The notes: generated by a model from the sequence alone, not told the origin. Shown: positions 25,039-34,204, counted from the stretch's first letter. The stretch is 64,000 nucleotides of DNA from Hyphomicrobiales bacterium (GCA_017305635.1 JAFKKF010000009.1:124001-188000), one strand, 5' to 3'. Program-made: numbers and translations.

Positions 25039-26361
25039 TCAGCCGCGCAGGACCTGCGCGAGCTCGGCGAAGGCGTCGGCGCTGGGGGGCGTGGAAGGAT
25101 CCTGGCGGAGCGCGGCGTAGATGCGCGGGACCGTGGCGACGGCCTGATCGAGGTCGAGGTCGGTGCCCGGGTGGTAGCCGCCCATGAGGCGCAGATCCCG
25201 GGTGTCCTCGAAGCGGGCGATCATGGTGCGCAGACGGCGGACCAGCTCGCGCTGCTCCGGCGACCAGACGACATCGGCGAGGCGCGAGATCGAGCCGAGG
25301 ACGTTGACCGCCGGATAGCGGCCCTGGTCGGCGATGGACCGGTCGAGGACGACATGGCCGTCGAGGGTGCCGCGGATGGCGTCGGCGACGGGATCGTTGT
25401 GGTCGTCGCCATCGACGAGCACGGCAAAGACGCCGGTGATGGCGCCGCCCTCCGGGCCGCCGGGACCGGCACGCTCGAGAAGGCGGGGGAGATCGCTGAA
25501 GACGCTCGGCGCATAGCCGCGGGCGACCGCCGGCTCGCCGGCGGCGAGCGCCACGTCGCGGGCGGCGTGGGCGTAGCGGGTGACCGAGTCGGCGATGAGG
25601 AGCACCGACTCGCCGCGATCGCGGAAATACTCGGCGATGGCGGTCGCCGAGGGGAGGGCGAGGCGGCGCATCATCGGGCTCTCGTCGCCGGTGGCGACGA
25701 CGACGACGGCGCGCGAGAGGTTCGCCGCGAGGGGACCTTCGAGGAACTCGCGCACCTCGCGGCCGCGCTCGCCGACGAGGGCGACGACGACGGTATCGAA
25801 GCCCGAGGAGCGGGCGATCATGGAAAGGAGGGTAGACTTGCCGACGCCGGAACCAGCAAAAATGCCGATGCGCTGGCCCTCGCAGAAGGGCGTGAAGAGG
25901 TCGATGAGGCGGACGCCCGTGCGGAGCGCCTTGCGGATGCGCTGGCGCACCATGGCGGGCGGCGGCTGGGCGTCGGTGGGCATGGCGCGCTCGCCGCGCG
26001 CGAGCGGGCCGGCGCCATCGACCGGCTCGCCGAGGGCGTTGACGACGCGCCCCTTCCACGAGGGAGCGGGGCTGAGGCGCATGGCGCCGATCATCTGCGC
26101 GCGCATGCCGATGCCGACGGAAGCGCGGCCGTCGAAGGGCTTCACGGTGGCGCCGGTCTCGTCGACGCGGACGATCTCGCCGACGGTGGCGGCTTCGCCA
26201 TCGCCGAGCGCGACGCGATCGCCGAGGCGGGCGAGCGCCGAGAGGCCGCGGACGCGATAGGCGGCGGGCGCGACCTCGCGCACCGCGCCGCTCGCCGCGA
26301 CGAAGGGAAGGTCGATGGCGGCCTCCTCGACCGCGGCGGCGAGGCGCCGGAGCGCGTTCAT
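25039..26361 (-). CDS. fliI: Flagellar export ATPase FliI
   Basis: The 440-residue F1-like ATPase has Walker A GSGVGKST at 170-177, the family 'GERGREVREFLEG' at about 197-209, Walker B 'SVLLIADS' with D258, and 'DDHNDPVADAIRGTLDGHVVL'. FliI hydrolyses ATP to release and unfold export cargo. Its ATG overlaps the flgF stop (ATGA). A 133-base repeat element separates it from flgE, so the hook genes may have their own promoter. Confidence 0.97.
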   Translation of the reverse strand: MNALRRLAAAVEEAAIDLPFVAASGAVREVAPAAYRVRGLSALARLGDRVALGDGEAATVGEIVRVDETGATVKPFDGRASVGIGMRAQMIGAMRLSPAPSWKGRVVNALGEPVDGAGPLARGERAMPTDAQPPPAMVRQRIRKALRTGVRLIDLFTPFCEGQRIGIFAGSGVGKSTLLSMIARSSGFDTVVVALVGERGREVREFLEGPLAANLSRAVVVVATGDESPMMRRLALPSATAIAEYFRDRGESVLLIADSVTRYAHAARDVALAAGEPAVARGYAPSVFSDLPRLLERAGPGGPEGGAITGVFAVLVDGDDHNDPVADAIRGTLDGHVVLDRSIADQGRYPAVNVLGSISRLADVVWSPEQRELVRRLRTMIARFEDTRDLRLMGGYHPGTDLDLDQAVATVPRIYAALRQDPSTPPSADAFAELAQVLRG

Positions 26362-27083
26362 GAGGTCGGCGAGAGGGTGCGGATCGCCTGCTGCTGCAGC
26401 TCGTCGTTCTGGTCGACGGAGGCATTGGCGCGGTCGAAGGCGCGCTGGACGGCGATGAGGCGGGTCAGCTCCAGGATCGGGTTGACGTTGGAGCCCTCGA
26501 TGAAGCCCTGGCGGATGCTGTTCGAGGTGGCATCCTCGACCGGCTCGGCGGGCAGGTCGGTGAAGACGGCGGAATTGTCGTAGCGGGTCAGCTTCGCCTT
26601 GTCGGGGATGGTGAAGAGGCCGAGGTTGGCGATGCGCTTGCCCTGCTGGCTGATGGAGCCGTCGTCGCCGATGGTGACCGGGCCGGCAGCGGCGTCGATG
26701 GTGATCTCGCCGGCGCCCGGATCGAGCACGGGGTAGTTGTCGACGGTCTTCAGGTTGCCCTCGACATCTACGTGGAAGCGGCCGTCGCGGGTATAGGCGG
26801 TGCCGGCCGGGGTCTTGACCGCGAACCAGGCATCGCCGTTGACGGCGACGTCGAGGGCGCCGCCGGTGGGGGTGAGGCCGCCGGCATTCCGCGAGATGAA
26901 GGTATTGGCGGAGGAGACGTAGTCGGTCTGGCCACCGAGATTGTCGGAGAGCAAGGCTTCGAAGCGCACGCCGCCGGCGCGGAAGCCGGGCGTGCTCGTA
27001 TTGGCGATGTTGTTGGCGACCGCATCCAGGCGGTTCTGGAGGGCGACCTGGGCGGAGATGGAGATCGGCGCGACCTGGGGCAT
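26358..27083 (-). CDS. flgF: Proximal rod protein FlgF
   Basis: The 241-residue rod protein has the axial motif 'LDAVANNIANTSTPGFRAGG' at about 18-37 and 'AVNGDAWFAVKTPAGTAYTRDGRF', with a C-terminal 'GSNVNPILELTRLIAVQRAFD' helix. It is shorter than FlgG and lies beside fliI, as flgF does in Hyphomicrobiales; flgG is encoded separately at 34513. The DUF1217 gene precedes it by 5 bases. Confidence 0.92.
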   Translation of the reverse strand: MPQVAPISISAQVALQNRLDAVANNIANTSTPGFRAGGVRFEALLSDNLGGQTDYVSSANTFISRNAGGLTPTGGALDVAVNGDAWFAVKTPAGTAYTRDGRFHVDVEGNLKTVDNYPVLDPGAGEITIDAAAGPVTIGDDGSISQQGKRIANLGLFTIPDKAKLTRYDNSAVFTDLPAEPVEDATSNSIRQGFIEGSNVNPILELTRLIAVQRAFDRANASVDQNDELQQQAIRTLSPTS

Positions 27084-27088
27084 CCGGC

Positions 27089-27871
27089 TCAGCTCCCGCC
27101 GTGCTTGAGGTTGTTGAGGGTCATGATCAGGTCGAGGCTGTTCGACGACGCGGCGCTCGAGGAATCGAAGAGCGCGAGGATCGGGTCGCTGTCGGTGTTC
27201 TCGGTGACGTCGTACATGACGGTGAAGCGGTTGATCAGCTTCGCCAGCTTGTCGGGATCCTTGAGGTCGGCGACGTCGAGGCGGTCGGTCACCATCTTCG
27301 CCTGCTGCTCGATATCGGCATTCGACATCTCCTCGGGGAAGCCGAAGATGGTCTGCACGACCTTGTAGAGCGCGGCGTCGCCGAGGAGGCCGTAGGCCGA
27401 GGTGATGTTGGGCGCCTCGCGCTGGAAGTAGAGGGCGAGCTTGACGCCTTCATTGTCGCTGCCGGCCTCGTCCTCCATGGTCTGGCGGACATATCGGCTG
27501 ACGACGTCGGTGGTGGCGGCGATGCGGGAAGTCGCATCGGCGCCGCCGGCGGCGAAGTTGAAGGCGGTGGCGAACTGGACGAAGCGCTGGTCGTTCAGCC
27601 GGTTGGCGAAGGACGACTTGTCGGCGACGCCCTCGGTGAGGACCTTCCGCATATAGGCCTTGGCATTGTCCATCTCCTCGAGGCCGAAGGCCTTCATGGC
27701 GTACTTGAAGAGGCGGGTATCCTTGAGGAAGTCGTCGATCGACTTCACGTTGCCGATGTTCTTCAGGTAGTAGTCGGTGGCGGTCTGCACCGATTTCTCC
27801 GACGCCGTGGTCGCCAGCGAGCGGTCGAGATTCTTCGCCAGCAGGCGGTAGGCGACGGACGTACTGATCAT
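27089..27871 (-). CDS. DUF1217 flagellar-locus protein
   Basis: The 260-residue helical protein fits the DUF1217 family: 'TATDYYLKNIGNVKSIDDFL', 'LFKYAMKAFGLEEMDNAKAYM' and 'VVQTIFGFPEEMSNADIEQQ'. The family is found in alphaproteobacterial flagellar loci; its molecular role is not known to me. It is the first gene of the minus-strand arm and faces motA across 136 bases that should hold both promoters and contain a CtrA-like half site. Confidence 0.85.
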   Translation of the reverse strand: MISTSVAYRLLAKNLDRSLATTASEKSVQTATDYYLKNIGNVKSIDDFLKDTRLFKYAMKAFGLEEMDNAKAYMRKVLTEGVADKSSFANRLNDQRFVQFATAFNFAAGGADATSRIAATTDVVSRYVRQTMEDEAGSDNEGVKLALYFQREAPNITSAYGLLGDAALYKVVQTIFGFPEEMSNADIEQQAKMVTDRLDVADLKDPDKLAKLINRFTVMYDVTENTDSDPILALFDSSSAASSNSLDLIMTLNNLKHGGS

Positions 27872-27971
27872 CGGGACGGACTCCTCGGGCTCCCCGGAAG
27901 GCTATCCGCGCTGCCTTGCGCGAAACTGCCTTCGGGGATTTCAGCCTCGCGCAAGCTAAGCGCGCGATGCG

Positions 27972-27979
27972 TTAACCAT
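27972..27979. promoter_or_regulatory. CtrA-like half site in the DUF1217/motA promoter gap
   Basis: TTAACCAT matches the half-site word recognised by CtrA, the cell-cycle regulator of flagellar genes in alphaproteobacteria. It lies in the short gap between the two divergent flagellar arms, 29 bases before motA. The same word occurs upstream of ftcR. Confidence 0.5.
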
Positions 27980-28007
27980 GAATTGCTGCGTCGCCGGAGT
28001 TCGGTAG

Positions 28008-28898
28008 GTGAATCTGATCCTTGGCCTCGTGCTGGGCGCGGGCGCGCTCGTCGGCGGGTTCATCGCCGAGGGCGGCAACATCGCCGTCCTGTTCCAGCCG
28101 TTCGAGTTCCTGATCATCGGCGGCATTGCCCTCGGCGTCTTCATCATGGGCAATCCGTTCTCGACGATCATCGACACGTTCAAGGGCGCGATCCAGGCGC
28201 TGCTCAACAAGTCGCCCAAGCGCAAGGACTTCCTGCAGCTCCTGTCGCTCCTCTTCGCGCTGATGCGGGACCTGCGCACGCGGCCGCGCAACGAGGTCGA
28301 GGCGCATATCGACAATCCGCAGGAATCGCCGCTCTTCCAGCACTTCCCGACGATCCTCGCCGACCAGGAGCTGACGCAGTACATCTGCGACTACGTCCGC
28401 CTGATCATCATCGGCAATGCCCGCTCGCACGAGATCGAGGCGCTGATGGAGCAGGAAATCTCGACGGTCAAGAAGCACAAGACCAAGCCCTATTCGGCGC
28501 TGACGACGATCTCGGAGGCGCTGCCGGCGCTCGGCATCTGCGCGGCGGTGCTCGGCATCGTCAAGGCGATGGGCGCGCTCGACCAGTCGCCCGAGGTGCT
28601 CGGCGAATACATCGGCGCGGCGCTGATCGGCACGCTCACCGGCATCTTCTGGTCCTACGCGGTGGTCTCGCCGCTGGCGCATCTCATCAAGACGACGCGC
28701 GAGAAGCAGGTGCAGCCCTTCATCATCGTCAAGCAGACGCTGATCGCCTTCATGAACGGCGCGCTGCCGCAGATCGCGCTCGAGCATGGGCGGAAGACCA
28801 TTTCCTCGGGCGAGCGCCCGACCATCGACGAGGTGGAGAGCGACGCGATCTCGACCTCGCCGGCGGCGGGCGCGGCACCGCAGGCGAAGGCGGCGTAA
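28008..28898 (+). CDS. motA: Flagellar stator protein MotA
   Basis: The 296-residue protein has four membrane segments: two at the N-terminus ('NLILGLVLGAGALVGGFIAE', 'PFEFLIIGGIALGVFIMG') and two near 175-225 ('LGICAAVLGIVKAMG', 'TGIFWSYAVVSPLAHL'), with a charged cytoplasmic loop between them that contacts FliG. MotA pairs with MotB (43167) to drive rotation by ion flow. The GTG start leads the plus-strand arm. Confidence 0.95.
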   Translation: MNLILGLVLGAGALVGGFIAEGGNIAVLFQPFEFLIIGGIALGVFIMGNPFSTIIDTFKGAIQALLNKSPKRKDFLQLLSLLFALMRDLRTRPRNEVEAHIDNPQESPLFQHFPTILADQELTQYICDYVRLIIIGNARSHEIEALMEQEISTVKKHKTKPYSALTTISEALPALGICAAVLGIVKAMGALDQSPEVLGEYIGAALIGTLTGIFWSYAVVSPLAHLIKTTREKQVQPFIIVKQTLIAFMNGALPQIALEHGRKTISSGERPTIDEVESDAISTSPAAGAAPQAKAA

Positions 28899-28901
28899 GC
28901 G

Positions 28902-29822
28902 ATGGCGGATTCAGGCGACATCCGCGACCTGCTCATCGACGCGGCCAACATCTCGGTCGACCAGCTCCCGATGCTGCCGGTCATCTTCGACCGGTTCTCG
29001 ACCAATCTCGCCGAGCGCCTCCGGCACCTCGCCTGGACGCCGCCGCACCTGACGCCGAACGGGATCGTCTCGACGCGCATCGGCGAGGCGCTCGACCCCT
29101 ACGAGATGCAGGCGATCGCCGGCATCTTCCACGTGCCGGCCTGGGACAACCGGGTGATCGTCGGCTTCGACCGCGACTTCGTCTTCACGATGATCGAGCT
29201 GATGTTCGGCGGCGACGGCTCGGAGCCGCCGATCGAGGACATGCGCGCCTTCTCGACCCTCGAGCTGCAGATGACGCAGGCGCTGTTCGAGCATGTCGGC
29301 CACGCGCTGCAGGCGGCGTTCAGCCAGGTCGTGCAGGCGCGCTTCCGCTTCGAGCGGATCGAGACGCGCATGGACTTCGCCGGCGTCGGGCGGCGCAACA
29401 ACCCGGCCGTCTCGGCCAGGTTCCTCCTGCAGGCGATCAACCGCGGCGGCGAGATGTTCGTGATCGTGCCGCAGGCGGCGCTGTCGCCGATGCGCCAGGC
29501 GCTGTCGAAGATCGTCCAGAGCGAGACGAGCTCGCCCGATCCGCGCTGGGTGAAGCAGTTCGGCGAGGAAGTGCAGCGCGCGGCGGTGACGGTGAAGGCG
29601 GTCATCGAGACCAGCGAATTCACGCTCGGCGACCTCGCCAACCTGAAGATCGGCGACATCCTCCGCCTGCCGGCGACGCCGCAGAGCCGGATCAAGGTGG
29701 AGAGCGCCGACCAGGCGCTGTTCCTCGCCTATCTCGGCCAGGACCAGGGCTATCACACGCTCTGCATCGACGAGGCGATCGATCCCGACCAGGAGTTCAT
29801 GAACGATGTCCTTTCTCGCTGA
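28902..29822 (+). CDS. fliM: Flagellar switch protein FliM
   Basis: The 306-residue protein has a central CheC-like domain ('GFDRDFVFTMIELMFGGDGSEP') and a C-terminal SpoA domain at about 215-285 ('TLGDLANLKIGDILRL'). FliM forms the C-ring wall and usually binds phosphorylated CheY through its N-terminus; the N-terminal motif here ('SGDIRDLLIDAANISVDQLP') is not the enterobacterial LSQ-E/D-IDALL form. It follows motA by 3 bases and overlaps the next gene by 17. Confidence 0.93.
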   Translation: MADSGDIRDLLIDAANISVDQLPMLPVIFDRFSTNLAERLRHLAWTPPHLTPNGIVSTRIGEALDPYEMQAIAGIFHVPAWDNRVIVGFDRDFVFTMIELMFGGDGSEPPIEDMRAFSTLELQMTQALFEHVGHALQAAFSQVVQARFRFERIETRMDFAGVGRRNNPAVSARFLLQAINRGGEMFVIVPQAALSPMRQALSKIVQSETSSPDPRWVKQFGEEVQRAAVTVKAVIETSEFTLGDLANLKIGDILRLPATPQSRIKVESADQALFLAYLGQDQGYHTLCIDEAIDPDQEFMNDVLSR

Positions 29823-30093
29823 GACGGTGATCTCGCTCGCCCTCTGCGCGACCAGCGTCGCGGTCATGCTGCTATACCGGCGCCTGAAGAACCTCGGCGC
29901 GGACCTCGCCGCCTATCGCGCGGCGCTCGCCGAGAGCACGGCGGCGCTGAATACGGCGGGCGCGGCGGTAGGACTGCTGGTCGGCGAGGGGAAGAGCCTC
30001 GCAATCACGCTCGCCCTCCGCATCGAGGAGGCGCGCGCCCTGCAGGCGCGCCGGCCGCAGCCGTCGCCCGTCAACCTGAAATCGGTCGCCTGA
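29806..30093 (+). CDS. DUF6468 small membrane protein
   Basis: The 95-residue protein has one N-terminal membrane helix ('ISLALCATSVAVMLLYRRL') followed by a basic helical tail. Small proteins of this type lie between fliM and fliN in many alphaproteobacteria and fall in the DUF6468 family. Its ATG is inside the end of fliM, so translation is coupled. The function is unknown; it may anchor or place the C-ring during assembly. Confidence 0.8.
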   Translation: MSFLAETVISLALCATSVAVMLLYRRLKNLGADLAAYRAALAESTAALNTAGAAVGLLVGEGKSLAITLALRIEEARALQARRPQPSPVNLKSVA

Positions 30094-30127
30094 GCGGCGC
30101 GAGACAGTCCGAGAGGAAACCGGAGAA

Positions 30128-30484
30128 ATGGATCCGATCAACGCACCCCATGCCGAGCTGCCGCGCGGCGACGATGCCCGCGCCGCGAGCCGCAACGGCG
30201 CCGACCGCGGCATGCCGACGCGCAACCTCGAGACGATCATGCGCATCCCGGTGGTCGTCCAGGTCGTGCTCGGCCAGGCGACCATGCCGGTCGCCAACCT
30301 GATGAAGCTCGGCCGCGGCGCCATCGTGCCGCTCGACCACCGCATCGGCGAGCCGGTCGACGTGGTGGTCAACGGCCGCGTGATCGCGCGCGGCGAGGTG
30401 GTCGTGGTGGATGACGACAATTCGCGCTTCGGCGTCTCGCTGACCGAGATCGCCGGGCCGCTCGGCAACGGATTCGCCGATTGA
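30128..30484 (+). CDS. fliN: Flagellar switch protein FliN
   Basis: The 118-residue protein is one SpoA/FliN domain (about 38-110) with the family signature 'IPVVVQVVLGQATMPVANLMKLGRGAIVPLDHRIGEPVDVVVNGR' spread over its strands. The first 35 residues are a loose, polar tail. FliN lines the base of the C ring. GGAG lies 4 bases before the ATG, and the stop overlaps the TTG start of fliG. Confidence 0.95.
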   Translation: MDPINAPHAELPRGDDARAASRNGADRGMPTRNLETIMRIPVVVQVVLGQATMPVANLMKLGRGAIVPLDHRIGEPVDVVVNGRVIARGEVVVVDDDNSRFGVSLTEIAGPLGNGFAD

Positions 30485-31530
30485 AAGTCCTAGAGGTCGC
30501 GCCAGGGCAGCCGGCGAAGACGCCGGCGCCAAAGGGAATCGGGGGACCCGACAGGGTCGCCGCGATCCTCCTGACCATGGGCAAGCCGCTCGCCTCGCGG
30601 CTGATGAAGTATTTCGAGCCGGACGAGATCAAGCTGATCACCCGTTCGGTCGCCGACCTGCCGCCGGTCGCCGCCCCGGAGCTGCGGGCGCTGATCGAGG
30701 AATTCGCCAACCAGTTCGCCTCGGGCGCCAGCCTCGTCGGCAAGGCGAGCGAGGTCGAGCGCCTGCTCGCCGGCGTCCTGCCGCCCGACCAGATCGCCGA
30801 GATCATGGGCGATATCCTCGGCAATGCCGACCGCTCGATCTGGGAACGCATCTCCTCGGTCAACGAATCGACTCTCGCCGGCTTCGTGATGAAGGAGCAT
30901 CCGCAGATCGCGGCGCTGATCCTGTCGCGGGTGAAATCGTCGACCGCGGCGCGGGTGATCGGCCACATGCCTTCCGACCGGCGCGACGGGATCATCCGCC
31001 GGATGCTCGCGATCCGCCCGATCGTCGATGAGACGATGCGGCAGCTGGAGCGCACGCTGCACCAGGAATTCACGATGAATGCCGCCCGCAACACGCCGGA
31101 CGACGGGCAGGCGCGGCTGGCGGAGATCATCAACAAGCTCTCGCGCACGCAGATGGAGCAGGTGCTGGAGAACCTCTCCGCCGTCCGGCCGCAGGAGGCG
31201 GAGAAGCTGAAGAACATGCTCTTCACCTTCGAGGACATCGCCAAGCTCTCGGCGAAGGCGCGCGCGACGCTGCTCGAAAAGCTGCCGAACGACCGCATCG
31301 TGCTGGCGCTGAAGGGGACGGACGCGGAATTCCGCGAGCTGATGCTGCAGCCGATGTCCGGCCGCGTGCGCAAGATGATCGACCAGGAGCTGAACAACGG
31401 CCAGCCGGTGGCGCAGCGCGAGGTGACCGACGCCCGCCGCGCCATCACCGACGTGGCGCTGGACCTTGCGGCGCGCGGCGAGATCGAGATCAACCGCGGC
31501 GCCGACGAGGAGGAAGCCTACATCACGTAG
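30481..31530 (+). CDS. fliG: Flagellar switch protein FliG
   Basis: The 349-residue C-ring protein has FliG N and middle domains ('GPDRVAAILLTMGKPLASRLMKYF', 'EHPQIAALILSRVKSSTAARV') and the C-terminal domain that meets MotA ('FTFEDIAKLSAKARATLLEKL', 'LALKGTDAEFRELML'). The C-terminus keeps the charged residues of the torque helix. The TTG start at 30481 is chosen because it overlaps the fliN stop and gives a normal length. Confidence 0.95.
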   Translation: MKVLEVAPGQPAKTPAPKGIGGPDRVAAILLTMGKPLASRLMKYFEPDEIKLITRSVADLPPVAAPELRALIEEFANQFASGASLVGKASEVERLLAGVLPPDQIAEIMGDILGNADRSIWERISSVNESTLAGFVMKEHPQIAALILSRVKSSTAARVIGHMPSDRRDGIIRRMLAIRPIVDETMRQLERTLHQEFTMNAARNTPDDGQARLAEIINKLSRTQMEQVLENLSAVRPQEAEKLKNMLFTFEDIAKLSAKARATLLEKLPNDRIVLALKGTDAEFRELMLQPMSGRVRKMIDQELNNGQPVAQREVTDARRAITDVALDLAARGEIEINRGADEEEAYIT

Positions 31531-31540
31531 GCGCGGCGCC

Positions 31541-32614
31541 ATGGCCCAGGAAGACAAGGAATCAAGAACAGAAGAGGCGACGGAGAAGAAGATCTCCGAG
31601 GCGATCGAGCGCGGCAACATCCCGCGCTCGCGCGAGCTCTCGATCTTCGCCTCGCTGGTCGGCATCCTCCTCGTCTTCGCCTTCATCGTCGGCCCCAAGG
31701 CGGCGGCGCTGAGCGAGCAGCTCCTCATCCTCGTCGACCATCCGGGCGGCTTCGCCATGGAGAACGGCAACGATGCCAGCCACCTGCTTTCGGCGCTGGC
31801 GCTGCAGATCGGCGCCTTCCTGCTGCCGATGGTGGTGGTGCTCGGCGTCGCCGGGCTCGCCGCGTCGTTCCTGCAGAACGCGCCGCAATTCGTGCTCGAG
31901 AACATCCGGCCGAAGTGGGAGCGCGTCTCGCCGATGGCGGGCTGGAAGCGGATCTTCGGCACGCCCGGCCTGGTCGAGTTCCTGAAGTCGCTCTTCAAGT
32001 TCGGCGCGATCGCCATCGTCATCGCGATCATGCTGAACGGGGAGCGCAAGACCGTGGTGGCGGCGATCTACGGCGACGCCGCCAACATCCCGGGCACGGT
32101 GCTCGGGCTCGCGACGCGGCTGGTCTCGGCCGTATGCGTCGCGCTCATCGTGCTGGTCGGCGTCGACGTGGTGTGGTCGCGCTTCAAGTGGCGGTCGGAC
32201 CTGCGCATGACGCGGCAGGAGCTGAAGGACGAGATGAAGCAGGCGGAGGGCGATCCGCTGGTCAAGTCGCGGCTCCGCTCGCTCGCCCGCGACCGGGCGC
32301 GCCGGGCCATGATCGCCGCCGTGCCGAAGGCGACCGTGGTGATCGCCAACCCGACCCATTTCGCCATCGCCCTCAAGTACAATCGCGGCAGGGACGGCGC
32401 CCCGCTGGTCGTCGCCAAGGGCGTCGACCTGATCGCGCTGAAGATCCGCGAGATCGCCGCCAAGCACTCGATCCCGGTGATCGAGGACAAGCCGCTCGCC
32501 CGCGCCATGTACGACGCGGTGGAAGTCGGCCAGTTCATCCCGGCCGAGTTCTACCGCGCCGTCGCCAAGATCCTCTACGTCCTCTATTCACGGAACCGCC
32601 ATGCTCATGCCTGA
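31541..32614 (+). CDS. flhB: Flagellar export switch protein FlhB
   Basis: The 357-residue protein has the N-terminal 'KESRTEEATEKKISEAIERG' region, four membrane segments and a C-terminal cytoplasmic domain with the self-cleavage motif NPTH ('TVVIANPTHFAIALKY'). Cleavage between N and P switches export from hook to filament subunits. The ATG lies 10 bases after fliG. A small unknown gene overlaps its end. Confidence 0.96.
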   Translation: MAQEDKESRTEEATEKKISEAIERGNIPRSRELSIFASLVGILLVFAFIVGPKAAALSEQLLILVDHPGGFAMENGNDASHLLSALALQIGAFLLPMVVVLGVAGLAASFLQNAPQFVLENIRPKWERVSPMAGWKRIFGTPGLVEFLKSLFKFGAIAIVIAIMLNGERKTVVAAIYGDAANIPGTVLGLATRLVSAVCVALIVLVGVDVVWSRFKWRSDLRMTRQELKDEMKQAEGDPLVKSRLRSLARDRARRAMIAAVPKATVVIANPTHFAIALKYNRGRDGAPLVVAKGVDLIALKIREIAAKHSIPVIEDKPLARAMYDAVEVGQFIPAEFYRAVAKILYVLYSRNRHAHA

Positions 32615-33062
32615 CAAGAAGCAGTTCATCCAGAAGCAGGAACCGGACCTCGGGCAGGTGCTCGCCTATGAGCGCATCCTGGCGGAGGGGCTGAAAACGT
32701 TCCTCCACGAGATGGTGATGGTCGATGGCGGCGTGATGGTCGGCTACGTCTGCAACGGGCAGCACGCCAATCTCGGCGACATCATCGGCTCGTCGACGGA
32801 GACCGCGATGAAGCCGGGGCGGCTGCGCTACTGCAACGACGCGCGGCTCGATTTCGACTGGGGCGAGCGGCCGGCGGTGACCCTCGCCATGGAGCTTGCC
32901 GACGAGCAGCTGACCGCCTCGTTCCGCATCGTCTTCGGCGGCGACCATGTCGGTGTCGACGTGCGCGGCGTGCAGTTCGCGGAAGCCGTGGCCGGGCCGG
33001 ACGAGGCGCTGGCGCGCTTCGCGGCCTCGGTCGAGGATGCGCGCCTGCCGGGCAGGGCGTAG
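32601..33062 (+). CDS. Hypothetical protein after flhB
   Basis: The 153-residue soluble protein has no signal peptide or recognised domain. It looks like a mixed alpha/beta fold: a helical start ('DLGQVLAYERILAEGLKTFL'), a repeated-strand region ('MVMVDGGVMVGYVCNG') and 'FDWGERPAVTLAMELADEQLTASFRIVFGG'. Its ATG lies inside the flhB end, so it is co-translated with flhB. I infer a role in export or motor assembly but cannot name it. Confidence 0.65.
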   Translation: MLMPDKKQFIQKQEPDLGQVLAYERILAEGLKTFLHEMVMVDGGVMVGYVCNGQHANLGDIIGSSTETAMKPGRLRYCNDARLDFDWGERPAVTLAMELADEQLTASFRIVFGGDHVGVDVRGVQFAEAVAGPDEALARFAASVEDARLPGRA

Positions 33063-33398
33063 GGACGCAACGCTTTCCCTCTCCCCTTGTGGGAGAGGGC
33101 TTTCGGCCTTGGCTTCGCAGGGAGCGGAGCGACCGAGAAGCCCCAGGACGAAAGGGCGAGGGGTCGTTGCCCTCGCGGGCGCAGCCCGCATCGGATGCTG
33201 TCGCGAATTGTGCCCACTGGGGCACCCCTCACCCTGCTTCTCTAGCTCGCTCCGCTCACAAGAGAAGCAGCCCTCTCCCACAAGGAGAGAGGGCAAGCGG
33301 AGAGGTTGGGAGAGGGCAACGGAGTTGAGAAGGGGCCGGTCCGCCAGCCTCGTGCAAGATTGCCTGCCTAGTCTCCGGCGAAGAACCGGAGACGCGCC
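33063..33398. repeat. Repeat-bearing gap before flgB
   Basis: Near-identical inverted ends (CCCTCTCC...TGGGAGAGGG at about 33076-33099, and CCCTCTCCCACAAGGAGAG at 33271-33290) enclose about 170 bases. Inside, the 'CTAGCTCGCTCCGCTCACAAG'-type word near 33242 resembles 19350. No gene is seen. The right end must hold the flgB promoter. Confidence 0.7.
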
Positions 33399-33785
33399 TT
33401 GGAGCCCGTGTATCTTTTCGACCTTGCCTCGCGCCACGCCAACTGGGCCTCGGTGCGCCAGAGCGTGCTGACCAGCAACGTCGCGAACGCCAATACGGCC
33501 AACTACCAGCGCATGGACATCGAGCCCTTCTCGGAGGTGCTCGACGAGACCAGCCTGACGCTGGCGAGCACGGCGCCGGGGCATCTCAACATCAACGGAA
33601 CGGAAGTGGGTGCCGTCGATGATGGCACCGTCGACACCTGGGAGGCCAAGGAGACCGGCGGCCCGGTGAAGCTCGAGAGTGAGCTGATCGAGGCCGACCA
33701 GGTCAATCGCGGCTTCTCGCTCGACACGGCGGTGACGCGCGCCTTCCACCGGATGCTGCTCGCGAGCGTAAGGAGCGGGGCATGA
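33399..33785 (+). CDS. flgB: Proximal rod protein FlgB
   Basis: The 128-residue protein has the rod signature 'VRQSVLTSNVANANTANYQRMDIEPF' at about 20-46 and a C-terminal helix 'VTRAFHRMLLASVRSGA'. FlgB is one of the first rod subunits. The TTG start at 33399 gives the usual N-terminus; a GTG 3 codons later is the alternative. The stop overlaps the flgC ATG. Confidence 0.92.
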   Translation: MEPVYLFDLASRHANWASVRQSVLTSNVANANTANYQRMDIEPFSEVLDETSLTLASTAPGHLNINGTEVGAVDDGTVDTWEAKETGGPVKLESELIEADQVNRGFSLDTAVTRAFHRMLLASVRSGA

Positions 33786-34204
33786 TCATCGATCCGCTGC
33801 GCGCCGCCGGCGCCATCGCCGCATCGGGGCTCGACGCGCAATCGGTGCGGCTGAAGGTGGTCGCCGAGAACATGGCGAACGCGCAATCGACGGGCGCGAC
33901 GCCGGGCGCCGATCCCTACCAGCGCAAGACCGTGATCTTCGCCAGCGAGTTCGACCGCCTGCTCGGCGCGCCGACGGTGTCGGTGAAGGACGTCGCCGGC
34001 GACGAGAGCGCGTTTCCGCTCGACTACGATCCCGGCAATCCCGCGGCCGACAAGAACGGCTACGTCAAGATGCCGAACGTCAATCCGCTGATCGAGATGG
34101 CGGACATGCGCGAGGCGAGCCGATCCTACGAGGCGGACCTGCAGATGGTGAAGCAGGCGCGCACCATGACTTCCCAGATGCTCGACCTGTTGAGGAACAC
34201 ATGA
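33782..34204 (+). CDS. flgC: Proximal rod protein FlgC
   Basis: The 140-residue protein has 'AASGLDAQSVRLKVVAENMANAQSTGATPG' near its start and the FlgC end 'VNPLIEMADMREASRSYEADLQ'. It polymerises with FlgB in the proximal rod. It overlaps flgB and fliE by 4 bases on each side, which marks a flgB-flgC-fliE translation unit. Confidence 0.95.
   Translation: MIIDPLRAAGAIAASGLDAQSVRLKVVAENMANAQSTGATPGADPYQRKTVIFASEFDRLLGAPTVSVKDVAGDESAFPLDYDPGNPAADKNGYVKMPNVNPLIEMADMREASRSYEADLQMVKQARTMTSQMLDLLRNT

Noticed and set aside
27101-29830. A 909-codon plus-strand open frame
   Set aside because: It overlaps DUF1217 in antisense and motA and fliM in another frame; no domain and biased composition.
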